64,000 nt of DNA from Kallipyga massiliensis ph2 (lineage in GTDB: Bacteria; Bacillota; Clostridia; Tissierellales; Peptoniphilaceae). The stretch lies in contig NZ_HE978585.1 of NCBI RefSeq assembly GCF_000311985.1, positions 1,329,950 to 1,393,949 on the forward strand, written 5' to 3'. A program made the position numbers and the translations under genes. Shown here piece by piece: positions 1 through 8,655 of the stretch. How positions within the stretch are numbered: the stretch's first letter is position 1; every line of letters starts with the position of its first letter. Under the pieces are notes generated by a model. The model was not told where the DNA came from and searched no databases. It worked only from the letters and a program-made list of their open reading frames with translations.

Positions 1-444
1 TTTTTTATGGAGATTATCATCCACATCATAGGTCGATTCAAAGTAGTCGCTGTCCCTAAAGTCATTATCATATCTGTCTATAATCCCGTCATTATCAAGG
101 TCTTTTCCTAAAGGATCATAGATTTTTCCATCCTTTACCTCCGTAATATAATCAGATCTTCCTGTTTCACTTACAGCAGCTACACTATCCTTATCAGAAG
201 CTCTATATCTTGCGTTTCTCTTAGATGTTCCATAAGCCTTTTCATTATCAGCACTTACCTTGTTTATTTTCTTATGAACCTTGTCCTGAAATCTGTCTTT
301 CTCATGGACGATTTTTCCTCTGTAATCATCGTTATGCTTTAGCTTACTTTCTTCAGATGTAGTGAATGTTTCACTATGGATCATTTCTCTTTCAAGACTT
401 GCCTTATGCCTTTCCCTAAAATCCTTTTTCAGCTTTTTCCCCAT
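1..444 (-). CDS. CD1108-family mobile element protein, N-terminal part (cut by window edge)
   Basis: An open frame of 148 codons begins with ATG at 444, three bases after the VirB4 stop, and runs off the window. The N-terminus is highly charged (MGKKLKKDFRERHK) with no signal peptide visible. Near residues 118-130 there is a calcium-loop-like stretch, DLDNDGIIDRYDND, resembling EF-hand or thrombospondin type 3 repeats. In Tn1549-like ICEs the gene after virB4 is annotated as CD1108 family and often carries a cell-wall hydrolase domain further on; that domain would lie outside the window. Family assignment rests mainly on position and the N-terminal sequence style. Confidence 0.6.
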   Translation of the reverse strand, partial: MGKKLKKDFRERHKASLEREMIHSETFTTSEESKLKHNDDYRGKIVHEKDRFQDKVHKKINKVSADNEKAYGTSKRNARYRASDKDSVAAVSETGRSDYITEVKDGKIYDPLGKDLDNDGIIDRYDNDFRDSDYFESTYDVDDNLHKK

Positions 445-447
445 AGG

Positions 448-2877
448 CTACCTCACTTCTTCAGGCTTGGTAGTCATCTTCTGATAGAGAATTGTATCTT
501 TCGGGAACTTATCAAGGAATGGAACAATGGTATTCCCAAAGAACAGTAGTCCCTCGCCCTCATTTGAGTTGGTAACATATCTAAGCTGTGGAAGCGAGAT
601 TTTAAGTTTTCTTGCTAAAATTTCTCTGTCTCCTGACGCTTGATTTAGCATTAAGACAAAGTCGGTATTATCAAAGATATTTTCAATTTCCTTACTCATA
701 AGTAGGTCTTTGACATTTTGCGTAATACCTGTTGGAATACCTCCCCATTTTCTAAAACGCTTCCATATTTCCACAGAATAAGATGCTGTCTGCTCATCTT
801 TTAATAGCAAGTGAAACTCATCTATATAGTACCTTGTAGCCTTGCTTCCTCTATTTTGAGATACTTTATTCCACACCTGATCCTGTATAACAAGCATACC
901 GATTTTCTTTAGCTGACTTCCAAGCTCTTTAATATCAAAGCATAGGAGTTTCTTATTTAAGTCCACATTTGACCTGTGATTAAAAACATTAAGGGAACCT
1001 GATACATAGATTTCCATCTCCGTTGCCAGCTTTTTACCGACCTTTTCTTCCTGTCCTTTTAACATATCGTATAGGTCTTGCAGTATTGGCATATTGTCAG
1101 GAGTTGGATTATCAAAATACTTTTCGTAAATCTTAGGTAAGCACCTGTCTATAACGGACTTTTCTTCTGCCGTAAGACCACTACCGCCTACTACAAGCTC
1201 CAGCATACTCATAATGAAGTTTGCTTTGTCTTTCAGTGGCGCATCCCCATCGCCATAGTTCATATTTATATCAAGGGGATTCAGGTAATCCTTTGACTTA
1301 CTGCTAACCTTAATGACTTCTCCGTTAAACTGTCGCACAAGGTTTCCATACTCGCCCTCTGGATCGCAGATAATCACATCATCGTCCGTTACTAAAATTG
1401 CATTTGCCATTTCTCTTTTGGCACTAAAGGATTTACCACTTCCGGGAGTTCCGAGGATTAGACCGTTTGGATTTTTGAGTTTTTTCCTATCTGCCATAAT
1501 CAGGTTATGGCTTAAGGCATTTAGTCCGTAATAAAGACTGTTACTTGAATTGATAAAAAGCTCCTCTGTGGTAAAGGGCATAAAAACTGCCGTAGATGAT
1601 GAGGTTAGTCCTCTATCTATCTCAATCTTGTTTACGCCAAGAGGTAGCACGCTGATAAGTCCTTGTTCTTGCGTATGGTCAAGTCTTTTCAGCTTGCAGT
1701 TATGCTTATTTGCAATGGAACTTATCTGAGAGATTGTGTTATCAAGCTTTTGCACCGTTTTTGCAAAGTTCATAAAGACGATACTTACCACAAACATTCG
1801 TTCATCTCTTGTCTGCAAGTCTTTTAAGAGACTCTTTACATCTTCTCCATAGGTGATTAAGTCCGATGGAAGAATGTCCATATCATAACCGCTTCTTACC
1901 GCTTTCTTATTTTCCTCAATTTTCATCTTGTCAATATCGGTATTTTTTCTCTTTACCATTTTAATAGCCTCCGATTGGTCGATTGCCTTAATATGAAATG
2001 AAATATTGATGTTATCATCAATATCCAAAAACTCGGCAAGCATACGGTCTGAAAGCTCACTTGCAAGAATTTGAAAATGACTTACTGCCCCGATAAATTT
2101 TCCAAACTTAAAGTACCTTGAAGGCGTGAAGTTAAATTCATCAGGTACAATGTATGTTTTAGTGCTTTCCCTTTTCCTCAGATTTTTGTATGAAAACTCA
2201 AAGGTCTTATTGGGATTTAATATATCGTGAAGAATCTTGAGTCTTTCTTCTCCACTTAAACTTTCCGCACGAACTCCCATACTCTTTAGATTAGATAATA
2301 TATCTATCTCCAGTCTTTCAAGTTTTGATGTTGCCTGCTCTAAATTATCCGCTTCTACTGTAAAGGTGACATACTTTGATTTTTTCAGTCCGTTATTTCC
2401 CTTTACAATCTGGCTTTTAAGCATATCTCTAAACTCAAGACGTATATCGTCAAAACCGTCCTTTTTATCCGGTATCTGAATTGCCGACTTCATTTCTTCG
2501 TTTCGTCCAAGTTGATTGATATATGAAAACTCAATACTGATACTTGGATCAAAGGAGTTTAGAAAATTTGCAAACTGATTAAAAATCAAGTCTCGATCTT
2601 CATCTAAGGCAAGTTGGTAGTTAATATCCTGAAAGGCTATGCTTTTACTAAAGTGCTTTTCGTCAAGCTGACATATACCGCTCTTTAAGAGCCTAAGATA
2701 GGGAATGGTATCTTCGACAGTATATCTTTTTGGTTCTTTTCTAAAAATAAGGTCAAGTAGCCCGCCTTTATCTTTTTTAGATTTTCCCTTATTTTGCTTT
2801 AAGTCCTGTTTTTGACTTCTTAACTTCTTTTTGTTTTGTTCTAACTTTACCTGCTGAATCTTTCTTTTGTCTTTCAA
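448..2877 (-). CDS. virB4: VirB4/TraE-type conjugation ATPase
   Basis: This 809-residue protein is the energising ATPase of the type IV secretion channel at the cytoplasmic membrane. A Walker A motif (GTPGSGKS) lies around residue 475, followed by a Walker B-like region (DVIICDPEGEYG) and late motifs typical of VirB4 (YIDEFHLLL, GGIPTGITQNVKDL). Length is usual for the family. The start is a TTG at 2877 with an upstream aggaggtttacc ribosome-binding site; it lies inside the 3' end of prgI (overlap about 89 bases), so translation is probably coupled. The lysine-rich first 45 residues are typical of this family in Tn1549-like elements. No frame damage is seen. Confidence 0.92.
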   Translation of the reverse strand: MKDKRKIQQVKLEQNKKKLRSQKQDLKQNKGKSKKDKGGLLDLIFRKEPKRYTVEDTIPYLRLLKSGICQLDEKHFSKSIAFQDINYQLALDEDRDLIFNQFANFLNSFDPSISIEFSYINQLGRNEEMKSAIQIPDKKDGFDDIRLEFRDMLKSQIVKGNNGLKKSKYVTFTVEADNLEQATSKLERLEIDILSNLKSMGVRAESLSGEERLKILHDILNPNKTFEFSYKNLRKRESTKTYIVPDEFNFTPSRYFKFGKFIGAVSHFQILASELSDRMLAEFLDIDDNINISFHIKAIDQSEAIKMVKRKNTDIDKMKIEENKKAVRSGYDMDILPSDLITYGEDVKSLLKDLQTRDERMFVVSIVFMNFAKTVQKLDNTISQISSIANKHNCKLKRLDHTQEQGLISVLPLGVNKIEIDRGLTSSSTAVFMPFTTEELFINSSNSLYYGLNALSHNLIMADRKKLKNPNGLILGTPGSGKSFSAKREMANAILVTDDDVIICDPEGEYGNLVRQFNGEVIKVSSKSKDYLNPLDINMNYGDGDAPLKDKANFIMSMLELVVGGSGLTAEEKSVIDRCLPKIYEKYFDNPTPDNMPILQDLYDMLKGQEEKVGKKLATEMEIYVSGSLNVFNHRSNVDLNKKLLCFDIKELGSQLKKIGMLVIQDQVWNKVSQNRGSKATRYYIDEFHLLLKDEQTASYSVEIWKRFRKWGGIPTGITQNVKDLLMSKEIENIFDNTDFVLMLNQASGDREILARKLKISLPQLRYVTNSNEGEGLLFFGNTIVPFLDKFPKDTILYQKMTTKPEEVR

Positions 2878-3178
2878 GGTAAACCTCCTTTCTCACTCTT
2901 TTTTGTGGCTGATAAAACTTATGAAGGTAAATATATTTAAAATATTTCTCAAATGTCAGTCCGTCCTTTTCAAAAAGAGTGATGAAAAATATAGGGAGTG
3001 TGGACACAATGAGAAATATGACGGCAATATCATTTGGAACGATCTTTCGCATAAATAAATAGACTGGTAGTCCTACCAGTCCTGCGAGTGTGAAACCTAT
3101 CATCTGCCTTTTGGTTAAGTTAAAAGCTACCTTTGTTTTTACCTTCTTTAGGTCTTTTGGGATTGGTACATACGCCAT
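2789..3178 (-). CDS. prgI: PrgI family conjugation membrane protein
   Basis: A 129-aa protein beginning MAYVPIPKDLKKVKTK, the characteristic PrgI start, with two hydrophobic segments at about residues 27-45 and 50-68 and a basic C-terminal tail. PrgI proteins are small membrane subunits of Gram-positive conjugation channels (VirB3-like position before VirB4). The gene starts four bases after the preceding 87-aa ORF and overlaps virB4 at its 3' end, so it sits inside the transfer operon. Confidence 0.88.
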   Translation of the reverse strand: MAYVPIPKDLKKVKTKVAFNLTKRQMIGFTLAGLVGLPVYLFMRKIVPNDIAVIFLIVSTLPIFFITLFEKDGLTFEKYFKYIYLHKFYQPQKRVRKEVYLERQKKDSAGKVRTKQKEVKKSKTGLKAK

Positions 3179-3181
3179 AAC

Positions 3182-3445
3182 TTACCTCCCATCTTCTTTT
3201 TCCTTTGAAAGCTCTGCCATGTGTTCATAAACAGAGCCGATTTCTTCCTGAATGCTTTCTATCTGTTTATCTGTATTTTTGTTATATCTTTCCTGCATTA
3301 AGCAAAAATCATTATGGCAGCGACCGATGTCTTTTGTTCTTTCTTCCAAGTCATTAATCTTGCTAAAAAGTTTGATTCTATCAATCACCGCTATAACACC
3401 TGCTCCGATTACTACTGCTGTAAATACTGTTTTTCTTTTGATCAT
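3182..3445 (-). CDS. small membrane-anchored coiled-coil protein of the ICE
   Basis: An 87-aa protein with one N-terminal hydrophobic segment (about residues 8-22) followed by a charged, probably coiled-coil region and a short Cys-containing stretch (GRCHNDFCLMQ). I do not recognise a named family. It lies between virB6 and prgI in the same orientation with tight spacing, so it is likely a small accessory protein of the channel. The single transmembrane segment with a hydrophilic tail resembles small VirB-type accessory subunits, but no function is assigned. Confidence 0.7.
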   Translation of the reverse strand: MIKRKTVFTAVVIGAGVIAVIDRIKLFSKINDLEERTKDIGRCHNDFCLMQERYNKNTDKQIESIQEEIGSVYEHMAELSKEKEDGR

Positions 3446-3462
3446 CCTATCCTTCCTTTCTG

Positions 3463-4326
3463 TTAGTGTGCATTTAATACGCTTTTGGCCAGAGTTCCGC
3501 TCTTTAGCATCATTAGTCCCAGCAAAACCGCATATCCAAGTATCGTCATGGTACTTGTGTGTATATCTGTTATCTGTATTGTCTTAACTAATACTGCGTA
3601 TATTCCAAGACAAACCATTAAAAAGAGTCCTTGTAGCCCCAGTGCAAATAGTCCTTTGATATAGTTTGTTCCAATTTGTCCCCACTCTTTGTTTCCCATT
3701 GTGGCAAATGGAATAGCTGAAACCGATGAGTAAACATAAATCTCAAACATTCTTCCGTAAACCACAAGCATAATTACGATGGAAATTACCTCTATGGCAA
3801 CCTTTATGAGTGAGGTTTCAAAGAGAATCATGACAAGCTCTCCAAGCCCCTTTTCTTTTAAGGTATCCATCATTGCCACTATCTGATCTCCGGAAACGGT
3901 GGCAGAGGTATTTATCACCCCTGCCGCCTTATTTACCATATGTTGTGCCACATCAAAGACTGCCATTGAAAACTCAAAAGCATGAGATACTAACCATACA
4001 GCAATCCACATCTTAATGATGTACTTAAAAAATTCAAAGGTGTCCGTATCATGCATATTGTTCTTTTGCATTACCATATTGATAAGCTCAATACAAAGGA
4101 CTGCTGTGATGATTAGTCCCGCTATGGGAATAATGACGGAATCGTTAATGCTTTTGATAAAGGCAAATACATCTCCGTTCCACCCCATGGGAGTTTTTCC
4201 TACATCTGTTGCAACTGCACCAACTTTATCGTTGATGTCAAGAAACATGGACTCTAAGTTTGCTTGGATACCGCCCAGTAGAAGTTCCTTAAAAAATTCT
4301 TCTATCTTGTCGAATATTCCAAACAT
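3463..4326 (-). CDS. VirB6/TrbL-like conjugation membrane protein (CD1112-type)
   Basis: A 287-aa polytopic protein starting MFGIFDKIEEFFKELLLGG, with a long soluble N-terminus followed by about six hydrophobic segments (roughly residues 65-85, 105-125, 170-195, 200-215, 225-250, 262-280). This topology and its place between maff2 and prgI match the VirB6/TrbL-like channel component of Tn1549-type ICEs. It begins 20 bases after the C-terminal remnant of maff2. It appears intact, but if transcription comes from the far upstream ICE promoter it must cross both inserted IMEs. Confidence 0.82.
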   Translation of the reverse strand: MFGIFDKIEEFFKELLLGGIQANLESMFLDINDKVGAVATDVGKTPMGWNGDVFAFIKSINDSVIIPIAGLIITAVLCIELINMVMQKNNMHDTDTFEFFKYIIKMWIAVWLVSHAFEFSMAVFDVAQHMVNKAAGVINTSATVSGDQIVAMMDTLKEKGLGELVMILFETSLIKVAIEVISIVIMLVVYGRMFEIYVYSSVSAIPFATMGNKEWGQIGTNYIKGLFALGLQGLFLMVCLGIYAVLVKTIQITDIHTSTMTILGYAVLLGLMMLKSGTLAKSVLNAH

Positions 4327-4345
4327 CTAAGCTCTCCTTTTCTTC

Positions 4346-4414
4346 TTACTTGAGTACATTGGCAAGAAGTGGAATCAGCTTAAGTCCGATTAGGACAATA
4401 CCGCCTCCTGCCAT
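4346..4414 (-). pseudogene. maff2, C-terminal remnant (split by IME1)
   Basis: The minus strand here reads MAGGGIVLIGLKLIPLLANV and a few more codons to a stop at 4346. This is the second hydrophobic half of a Maff2 family protein, whose first half is at 16735-16893. Joining the halves at the shared 8-bp sequence TGCCATAA (4409-4416 and 16741-16748) rebuilds one 71-aa frame of normal Maff2 size. The remnant lacks its own start region and ribosome-binding site. Confidence 0.88.
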
Positions 4415-4432
4415 AAGCTGCTTTATGCCTAA

Positions 4433-6079
4433 TTAGAGATTGTAAAATACTTGTAGTGTGTCTGTATTTCCTATGAAATTGTAGTAAATATCAATTGTTT
4501 GGGTGATTTCTCCATTCACTACTTCTTTTTCGTGAACATAGATTTTTGAGATGAGTTCGTTTAAGGTTTCTTTGTCCAGCTTCTTTATATCCCTATGTTT
4601 TTTTATGAGTTCAATCCATTTTTTGACATTAATATCTTCAAGATCGTCTTTAACAATCAATTTTTGATTATCTTCTATTCTTTGATTTAGATAATCTTGT
4701 TCGTTTTGTGATTTTTCAAGAATTTTTTGGAAGTTACTTTCACTTATCTTGTTATCTATCCAGTCATCATATAGTCTTTCAATCTTTTTAGTTAAGTCTT
4801 CTACTCTTATCTGATCTTCGTAAATCTTATCCATAATAAATTTTTGTTCTTCTTCATTATCAATTTCTCGTGATCTTTCAAGTGCTTTTATAATTTCTTT
4901 TTCGTCTTTTAATGCTATTTCTGCATTTTTCCTAATATCTTTAAGCACTATCTCATAAAGAGTATCGTAATAAATTCTATGTTGACTACATAATGACTTT
5001 CCATATCTTCTATAAGTGTTACAAGTGAGTAACTTTTCTCTTTTTTTCGATTTGTTTCTTCCAAGATTTAAAGATTTTCCACAATCGGGACATTTCACAA
5101 TGCCTGCAAATATACTTTCTTCTCCATTTTTAAATGGTCTTCTCCTGCTCTTTAATTTTTCATTTGCTATATTATAAATATCTTCAGAAATAATTGGTTC
5201 GTGTGTATTTTCTACGATTATCCATTCCTCTTTAGGTTTATCGGATAACCAACCTACTTTGAATTTATAATTAACTTTTTGACTAGCAATATGACCAATA
5301 TAAACTGGGTTTTCAATAATTTCTTTTAGGGTTGTGCAGTCCCACCAATACTCTCCACCATCTACGGTCATTTCTAACTTAGTTTTTTTATTTCTAAGTC
5401 CTTTTTTTCTATTCCACCAGGTGGGTGTAGGTATTTTTTCTTCAAAAAGTCTTCTTCTAATTGCTTGTACTCCGTAACCACTAAAAGCAAGATCAAAAAT
5501 TTTTTCAACAATCCATGAAGTTTCATCATCAATTACTAATTTATGTGGATCATCATTGTCTTTCCTATATCCTATTGGAGCAAGACAACCAATAAATTTT
5601 CCTTGCCTTGCTCTTGTCATATAGGCAGATTTCATTTTTTTGGAAACATCTCTTGAATAAAACTCGTTTAAAACATTTTTAAAAGGAACTATTTCATTGT
5701 TTTCTTGAAAGGTATCTACTCCATCATTTAAAGCTATATATCTGACATTGTTCTTTGGGAAGAAATTTTCTGTATAGTATCCAGTCTGCAAATAGTTTCT
5801 TCCAAGCCTTGATAAGTCCTTAGTGATGACTATATCTACTTTTTTGTTTTCAATATCTCTAATTAGTCTTTGAAATGACGGTCTATTTGTATTTAATCCA
5901 GTATATCCATCATCTATATATACATCGTAAATACTCCAACCTCTTGATTTTACATAGTTTTCTAAAAGCTCCTTTTGGTTTTGTATACTGGCACTCTCTC
6001 CTTTCTGCTCATCATCTTTAGATAGTCTGCAATAAATTGCAGCTTTGAATGAAAAGTGATTTGAATTTGTTTGTATCAT
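4433..6079 (-). CDS. large serine recombinase (TnpX/TndX-like) of IME1
   Basis: This 548-aa protein is the likely integrase/excisionase of IME1. The N-terminal resolvase domain shows AAIYCRLSKDDE with the catalytic serine at residue 20, then a VITKDLSRLGRNY segment. A recombinase domain follows (IGYRKDNDDPHKLVID, EIIENPVYIGH), then a zinc-ribbon (CPDCGKSLNLGRN with a second Cys cluster) and a C-terminal coiled coil around residues 370-450. Length is usual for large serine recombinases. The start ATG has an aggaggaa ribosome-binding site overlapping the 3' end of the preceding small ORF, so the two are probably cotranscribed. It sits at the extreme left end of the element. Confidence 0.93.
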   Translation of the reverse strand: MIQTNSNHFSFKAAIYCRLSKDDEQKGESASIQNQKELLENYVKSRGWSIYDVYIDDGYTGLNTNRPSFQRLIRDIENKKVDIVITKDLSRLGRNYLQTGYYTENFFPKNNVRYIALNDGVDTFQENNEIVPFKNVLNEFYSRDVSKKMKSAYMTRARQGKFIGCLAPIGYRKDNDDPHKLVIDDETSWIVEKIFDLAFSGYGVQAIRRRLFEEKIPTPTWWNRKKGLRNKKTKLEMTVDGGEYWWDCTTLKEIIENPVYIGHIASQKVNYKFKVGWLSDKPKEEWIIVENTHEPIISEDIYNIANEKLKSRRRPFKNGEESIFAGIVKCPDCGKSLNLGRNKSKKREKLLTCNTYRRYGKSLCSQHRIYYDTLYEIVLKDIRKNAEIALKDEKEIIKALERSREIDNEEEQKFIMDKIYEDQIRVEDLTKKIERLYDDWIDNKISESNFQKILEKSQNEQDYLNQRIEDNQKLIVKDDLEDINVKKWIELIKKHRDIKKLDKETLNELISKIYVHEKEVVNGEITQTIDIYYNFIGNTDTLQVFYNL

Positions 6080-6082
6080 TTC

Positions 6083-6307
6083 CTATTCCTCCTTGTTTGA
6101 GTTTTCAGAAATAACACAACTTTCCCTAAAACTATTTTTATTATAGCACTCTTTTTTATTGCTATCAATATTATATTTGTTATACTCAATTTCATTAGTC
6201 TTATTTAATTTGCTTGATTTTTTTATTAGTCTTAGAAAAGCGTCCGTATCTGTTCTTCTATTATCATAATTTCTTTTTACAATGTATTTTGTTTGTCTTT
6301 TTGTCAT
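6083..6307 (-). CDS. small basic protein upstream of the IME1 recombinase
   Basis: A 74-aa ORF rich in Lys, Arg and Asn (begins MTKRQTKYIVKRNYDN), ending four bases before the recombinase start. It has an aaggataagc-type ribosome-binding site and is preceded by a U-tract hairpin at 6335-6364. I do not recognise the family. Position and charge would suit a recombination directionality factor or a short regulatory protein, but that is only inference from context. Confidence 0.55.
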   Translation of the reverse strand: MTKRQTKYIVKRNYDNRRTDTDAFLRLIKKSSKLNKTNEIEYNKYNIDSNKKECYNKNSFRESCVISENSNKEE

Positions 6308-6334
6308 AGCTTATCCTTTCATGCAATAAAAAAA

Positions 6335-6377
6335 GGCGATTAGATTTTTAATTTTCTAATCGCCTTTTAAGTGTCAT
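6335..6377 (-). promoter_or_regulatory. U-tract hairpin with 9-codon leader ORF (attenuator-like)
   Basis: On the minus strand GGCGATTAGA pairs with TCTAATCGCC (6335-6364) and is followed by a run of seven T. This is a good intrinsic terminator, ending about 20 bases before the ribosome-binding site of the 6083-6307 gene. A short ORF, MTLKRRLEN and stop (6348-6377), starts just upstream and its stop falls in the loop. It may simply be the terminator of the 6461-7162 gene, but similar arrangements recur in all three elements. Confidence 0.6.
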
Positions 6378-6460
6378 ATTTGTATTTTTATTATATCTGG
6401 CATACTTTGATACCTTTTTAGACTTAAAGTCTTTAATAGTGGCTTTCCACCTCTTTTTAC

Positions 6461-7162
6461 CTATAAATATTCTCCTACATCATAGTTCATTTTTTTATTT
6501 CCTCCTTGATGTCTTAGTTTATCTTTATCTTCTTCATACCATTTTAAGATTGTCGCATAGTGGTTTTGATAGGTCTTACCACTGCTTTCCATGTATCTTG
6601 ATAGTTTATTTATCATTATTTCTGTGTGTGAGTTTAGTTTTTCTCTTAGATTTTTATATTCTTCTTTGCTTAGCCTTACATTTTTGTATTCTCCATAAAA
6701 GATGGGGGTGGACTGTTCTTCTCTCCCCTTATCTATACTAACCTTATCTAATCTACCCTTACCTATACTGGGTTGACCACTTGACAACCTTTGGTCAACC
6801 AGATGACAACCAAATTTTTCTTCTAAAATATATGTTCCATTTTCTGTTTGATAGAGCTGTTGTTTTTGCTCTATATACATTGTTGGTTTATATCTGTCTT
6901 TTCTAATATAGTTATTTATCTTCCAATGAGTAATGACGATAATTCCCTGATCAAAGACAATTACAAAGCCTTTGGCAATAAGTATTTTCAGGTCATCTTC
7001 ATTAGCTCCTATAATTTTGATGATCTTCTTAGGATTATTTACAAAACCATCATCATCTGCCCTCATTGATAGATGAAAATACAGGCATTGACTACTTAGT
7101 GGCATATCCAAAAATAAGTCGCTATCCACTATCTTTAGTGAAAACATTCTTTTATCTGCCAT
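6461..7162 (-). CDS. phage replisome organizer / DnaD-like replication initiator
   Basis: A 233-aa protein whose N-terminal 90 residues (KIVDSDLFLDMPLSSQCLYFHLSMRADDDGF and following, shown in part) match the N-terminal winged-helix domain of phage replisome organizers. The C-terminus (YQNHYATILKWYEED) resembles the DnaD-like tail also seen in the ICE RepA at 26548-27327. Such proteins load helicase at an origin and suggest that the excised IME1 circle can replicate. No DnaC-like partner is found in IME1, so it would need the ICE or host loader. A 23-bp iteron-like array lies about 1.5 kb away at 8656-8718. Confidence 0.75.
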   Translation of the reverse strand: MADKRMFSLKIVDSDLFLDMPLSSQCLYFHLSMRADDDGFVNNPKKIIKIIGANEDDLKILIAKGFVIVFDQGIIVITHWKINNYIRKDRYKPTMYIEQKQQLYQTENGTYILEEKFGCHLVDQRLSSGQPSIGKGRLDKVSIDKGREEQSTPIFYGEYKNVRLSKEEYKNLREKLNSHTEIMINKLSRYMESSGKTYQNHYATILKWYEEDKDKLRHQGGNKKMNYDVGEYL

Positions 7163-7189
7163 GCTCTCCTACCTTTCTTCAAATAAAAA

Positions 7190-7226
7190 AAGACGATAGT
7201 TTTTATTTCTACCGCCTTGCGTACAT
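7190..7226 (-). promoter_or_regulatory. U-tract hairpin with 5-codon leader ORF
   Basis: The minus strand carries a hairpin (AGGCGGTAG with CTATCGTCT, including G-U pairs) followed by seven T, ending about 20 bases before the ribosome-binding site of the replisome-organizer gene. A tiny ORF, MYARR and stop (7209-7226), enters the 5' arm. It also lies just after the DUF1016 stop at 7244, so it could be that gene's terminator. Confidence 0.5.
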
Positions 7227-7243
7227 TTATTACGTTTTCAAAT

Positions 7244-8314
7244 TTATTTTAGTTCGTTTTCAATTTCTTCTATGGTTGGTAATGCTCCCTTTAAACTTTC
7301 AGGAATTAAGTTTTGTAGTTGATATTCTGAAATTCCAATAGGCTCTCTTGAGCTTTCAGAAGCATATTTTGCCAATACATTATCCTTTGTCTTACAGATT
7401 AAAAGACCTATTGTTTGATTATCTCCATCTCCCTTTAATATATGGTTTACAGATGTTACATAGGTTCCAAGTTGTCCTATATCCGCAGGTTTAAATGCGG
7501 AAATTTTAACCTCCACAACTACATAGCAATGTAGCTTGATGTTATAGAATAACATATCAATAAATTCTTCTGAATTCCCAACGACAAGTCTATATTCTCT
7601 GCCCACGAACGAAAAACCTGTCCCTAGCTCCAATAAGAATTTTTGAATATTATCCATCAAAGCGTCTTTCAATTCTTTTTCATCATAATTTTGCCTTATA
7701 GATATAAAGTCAAAATTATACGGATCTCTCGTCATTTCATTGGCTAAATCACTTTGTGTAGCAGGCAAATTATTTGTGAAATTTGTTATTGCTTTTCCTT
7801 GTCTCTCAAATAGATCTGTATCCAAGAAATTTAAAAGCACAGCTCTACTCCAGCTATTTTCTAATGTTTTAGATATAAAGAAAAATGCTTTATTCAAATT
7901 TCCCTCACATCTATCCATAATATATCTTTGATGTCCCCATGGGATACTAAAAATCATATTAAAATCTCCACCGACTTTAGATATTTGTAAATCGTCCACA
8001 AGCTGTGGACGATTTAATGGCGAATACATTTCATAAAATTTTTTCATATATTTTAAATTAGTAACAGAAAATCCTTTGACATTGGGAATTTCATTTTTTA
8101 AATCCGAACTTAATTTTTTATAGAATCCGCTACCCCATCTGCTTTCTGCCTTTAAGCTAATAATTTCTTCTCCTAAACTATAATAAAACTTTAGCATTTC
8201 AGAATTGACCGAAACTGCTGCTTTAAGTTGTCTGCTTGTATATGATTTTTTTATTTTCTCAAGCATTTTTATATATTCACTATCTCCTACAATAGCTAAA
8301 TCTTTTTTATTCAT
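7244..8314 (-). CDS. DUF1016 (YhcG-type) PD-(D/E)XK nuclease family protein
   Basis: A roughly 356-aa protein with the DUF1016 N-terminal domain (SRQLKAAVSVNSEMLKFYYS, LSSDLKNEIPNVKGFSVTNL) and the C-terminal PD-(D/E)XK nuclease core: EEFIDMLFYN supplies the acidic residue and CYVVVEVKI the E-x-K, near residues 260-285. YhcG proteins are often found beside type I restriction-modification genes. Consistent with that, the last 32 codons of a HsdS-like gene lie immediately upstream and overlap its start region. I chose the ATG at 8314, eight bases after GGAG; in-frame GTG and ATG codons lie 6-9 bases upstream. A role in restriction or defence is plausible but not shown. Confidence 0.82.
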   Translation of the reverse strand: MNKKDLAIVGDSEYIKMLEKIKKSYTSRQLKAAVSVNSEMLKFYYSLGEEIISLKAESRWGSGFYKKLSSDLKNEIPNVKGFSVTNLKYMKKFYEMYSPLNRPQLVDDLQISKVGGDFNMIFSIPWGHQRYIMDRCEGNLNKAFFFISKTLENSWSRAVLLNFLDTDLFERQGKAITNFTNNLPATQSDLANEMTRDPYNFDFISIRQNYDEKELKDALMDNIQKFLLELGTGFSFVGREYRLVVGNSEEFIDMLFYNIKLHCYVVVEVKISAFKPADIGQLGTYVTSVNHILKGDGDNQTIGLLICKTKDNVLAKYASESSREPIGISEYQLQNLIPESLKGALPTIEEIENELK

Positions 8315-8319
8315 TCTCA

Positions 8320-8418
8320 TCACTCCAATCTGATTTTCTTTATTTTATCTATTTCTTGCTCCAATGGTGGGAGTTTTAATCTTTTTATCACAATCAGCTT
8401 ACGGTAAACAAGCTCATT
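8320..8418 (-). pseudogene. C-terminal vestige of a type I restriction specificity subunit (HsdS-like)
   Basis: In the frame ending at 8320 the minus strand encodes about 32 residues, including VIKRLKLPPLEQEIDKI, before a stop overlapping the DUF1016 start region. The LPPLEQ-x-I signature is typical of the repeat ends in HsdS proteins. The frame is closed by a stop just upstream, so only the tail survives. It indicates that the DUF1016 gene was acquired from a type I restriction-modification locus. Confidence 0.5.
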
Positions 8419-8655
8419 TTATCATTACACATTTAGTTTAATTAATGTGATTATACCAAAAACGTTAAATTTTTTCTATCTCTCCCTCTCTCTCTTTATC
8501 TATCTCTATATCTTTCTCTTTCTCTATCTCTTGTCGGACATGGGTTGGACTCATTAAGGACAATGTCCTCTGTTTATTTTGTCTGTGAAAAATTCTTCTT
8601 TTAATTTTATCCAATAATATCTTTTGTTTGTTGCCATATCTGCTCCTTTCTTGAT
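8419..8655. other. non-coding AT-rich spacer with CT-rich microsatellite
   Basis: No supported ORF is seen between the HsdS vestige and the iteron-like repeats. The stretch contains a pyrimidine-rich low-complexity run of CTCTCT/CTATCT repeats at about 8478-8533. Confidence 0.5.

Noticed and set aside
8478-8533. CTCTCT/CTATCT run as a coding or regulatory signal
   Set aside because: It is simple low-complexity sequence with no supported reading frame and no paired structure.
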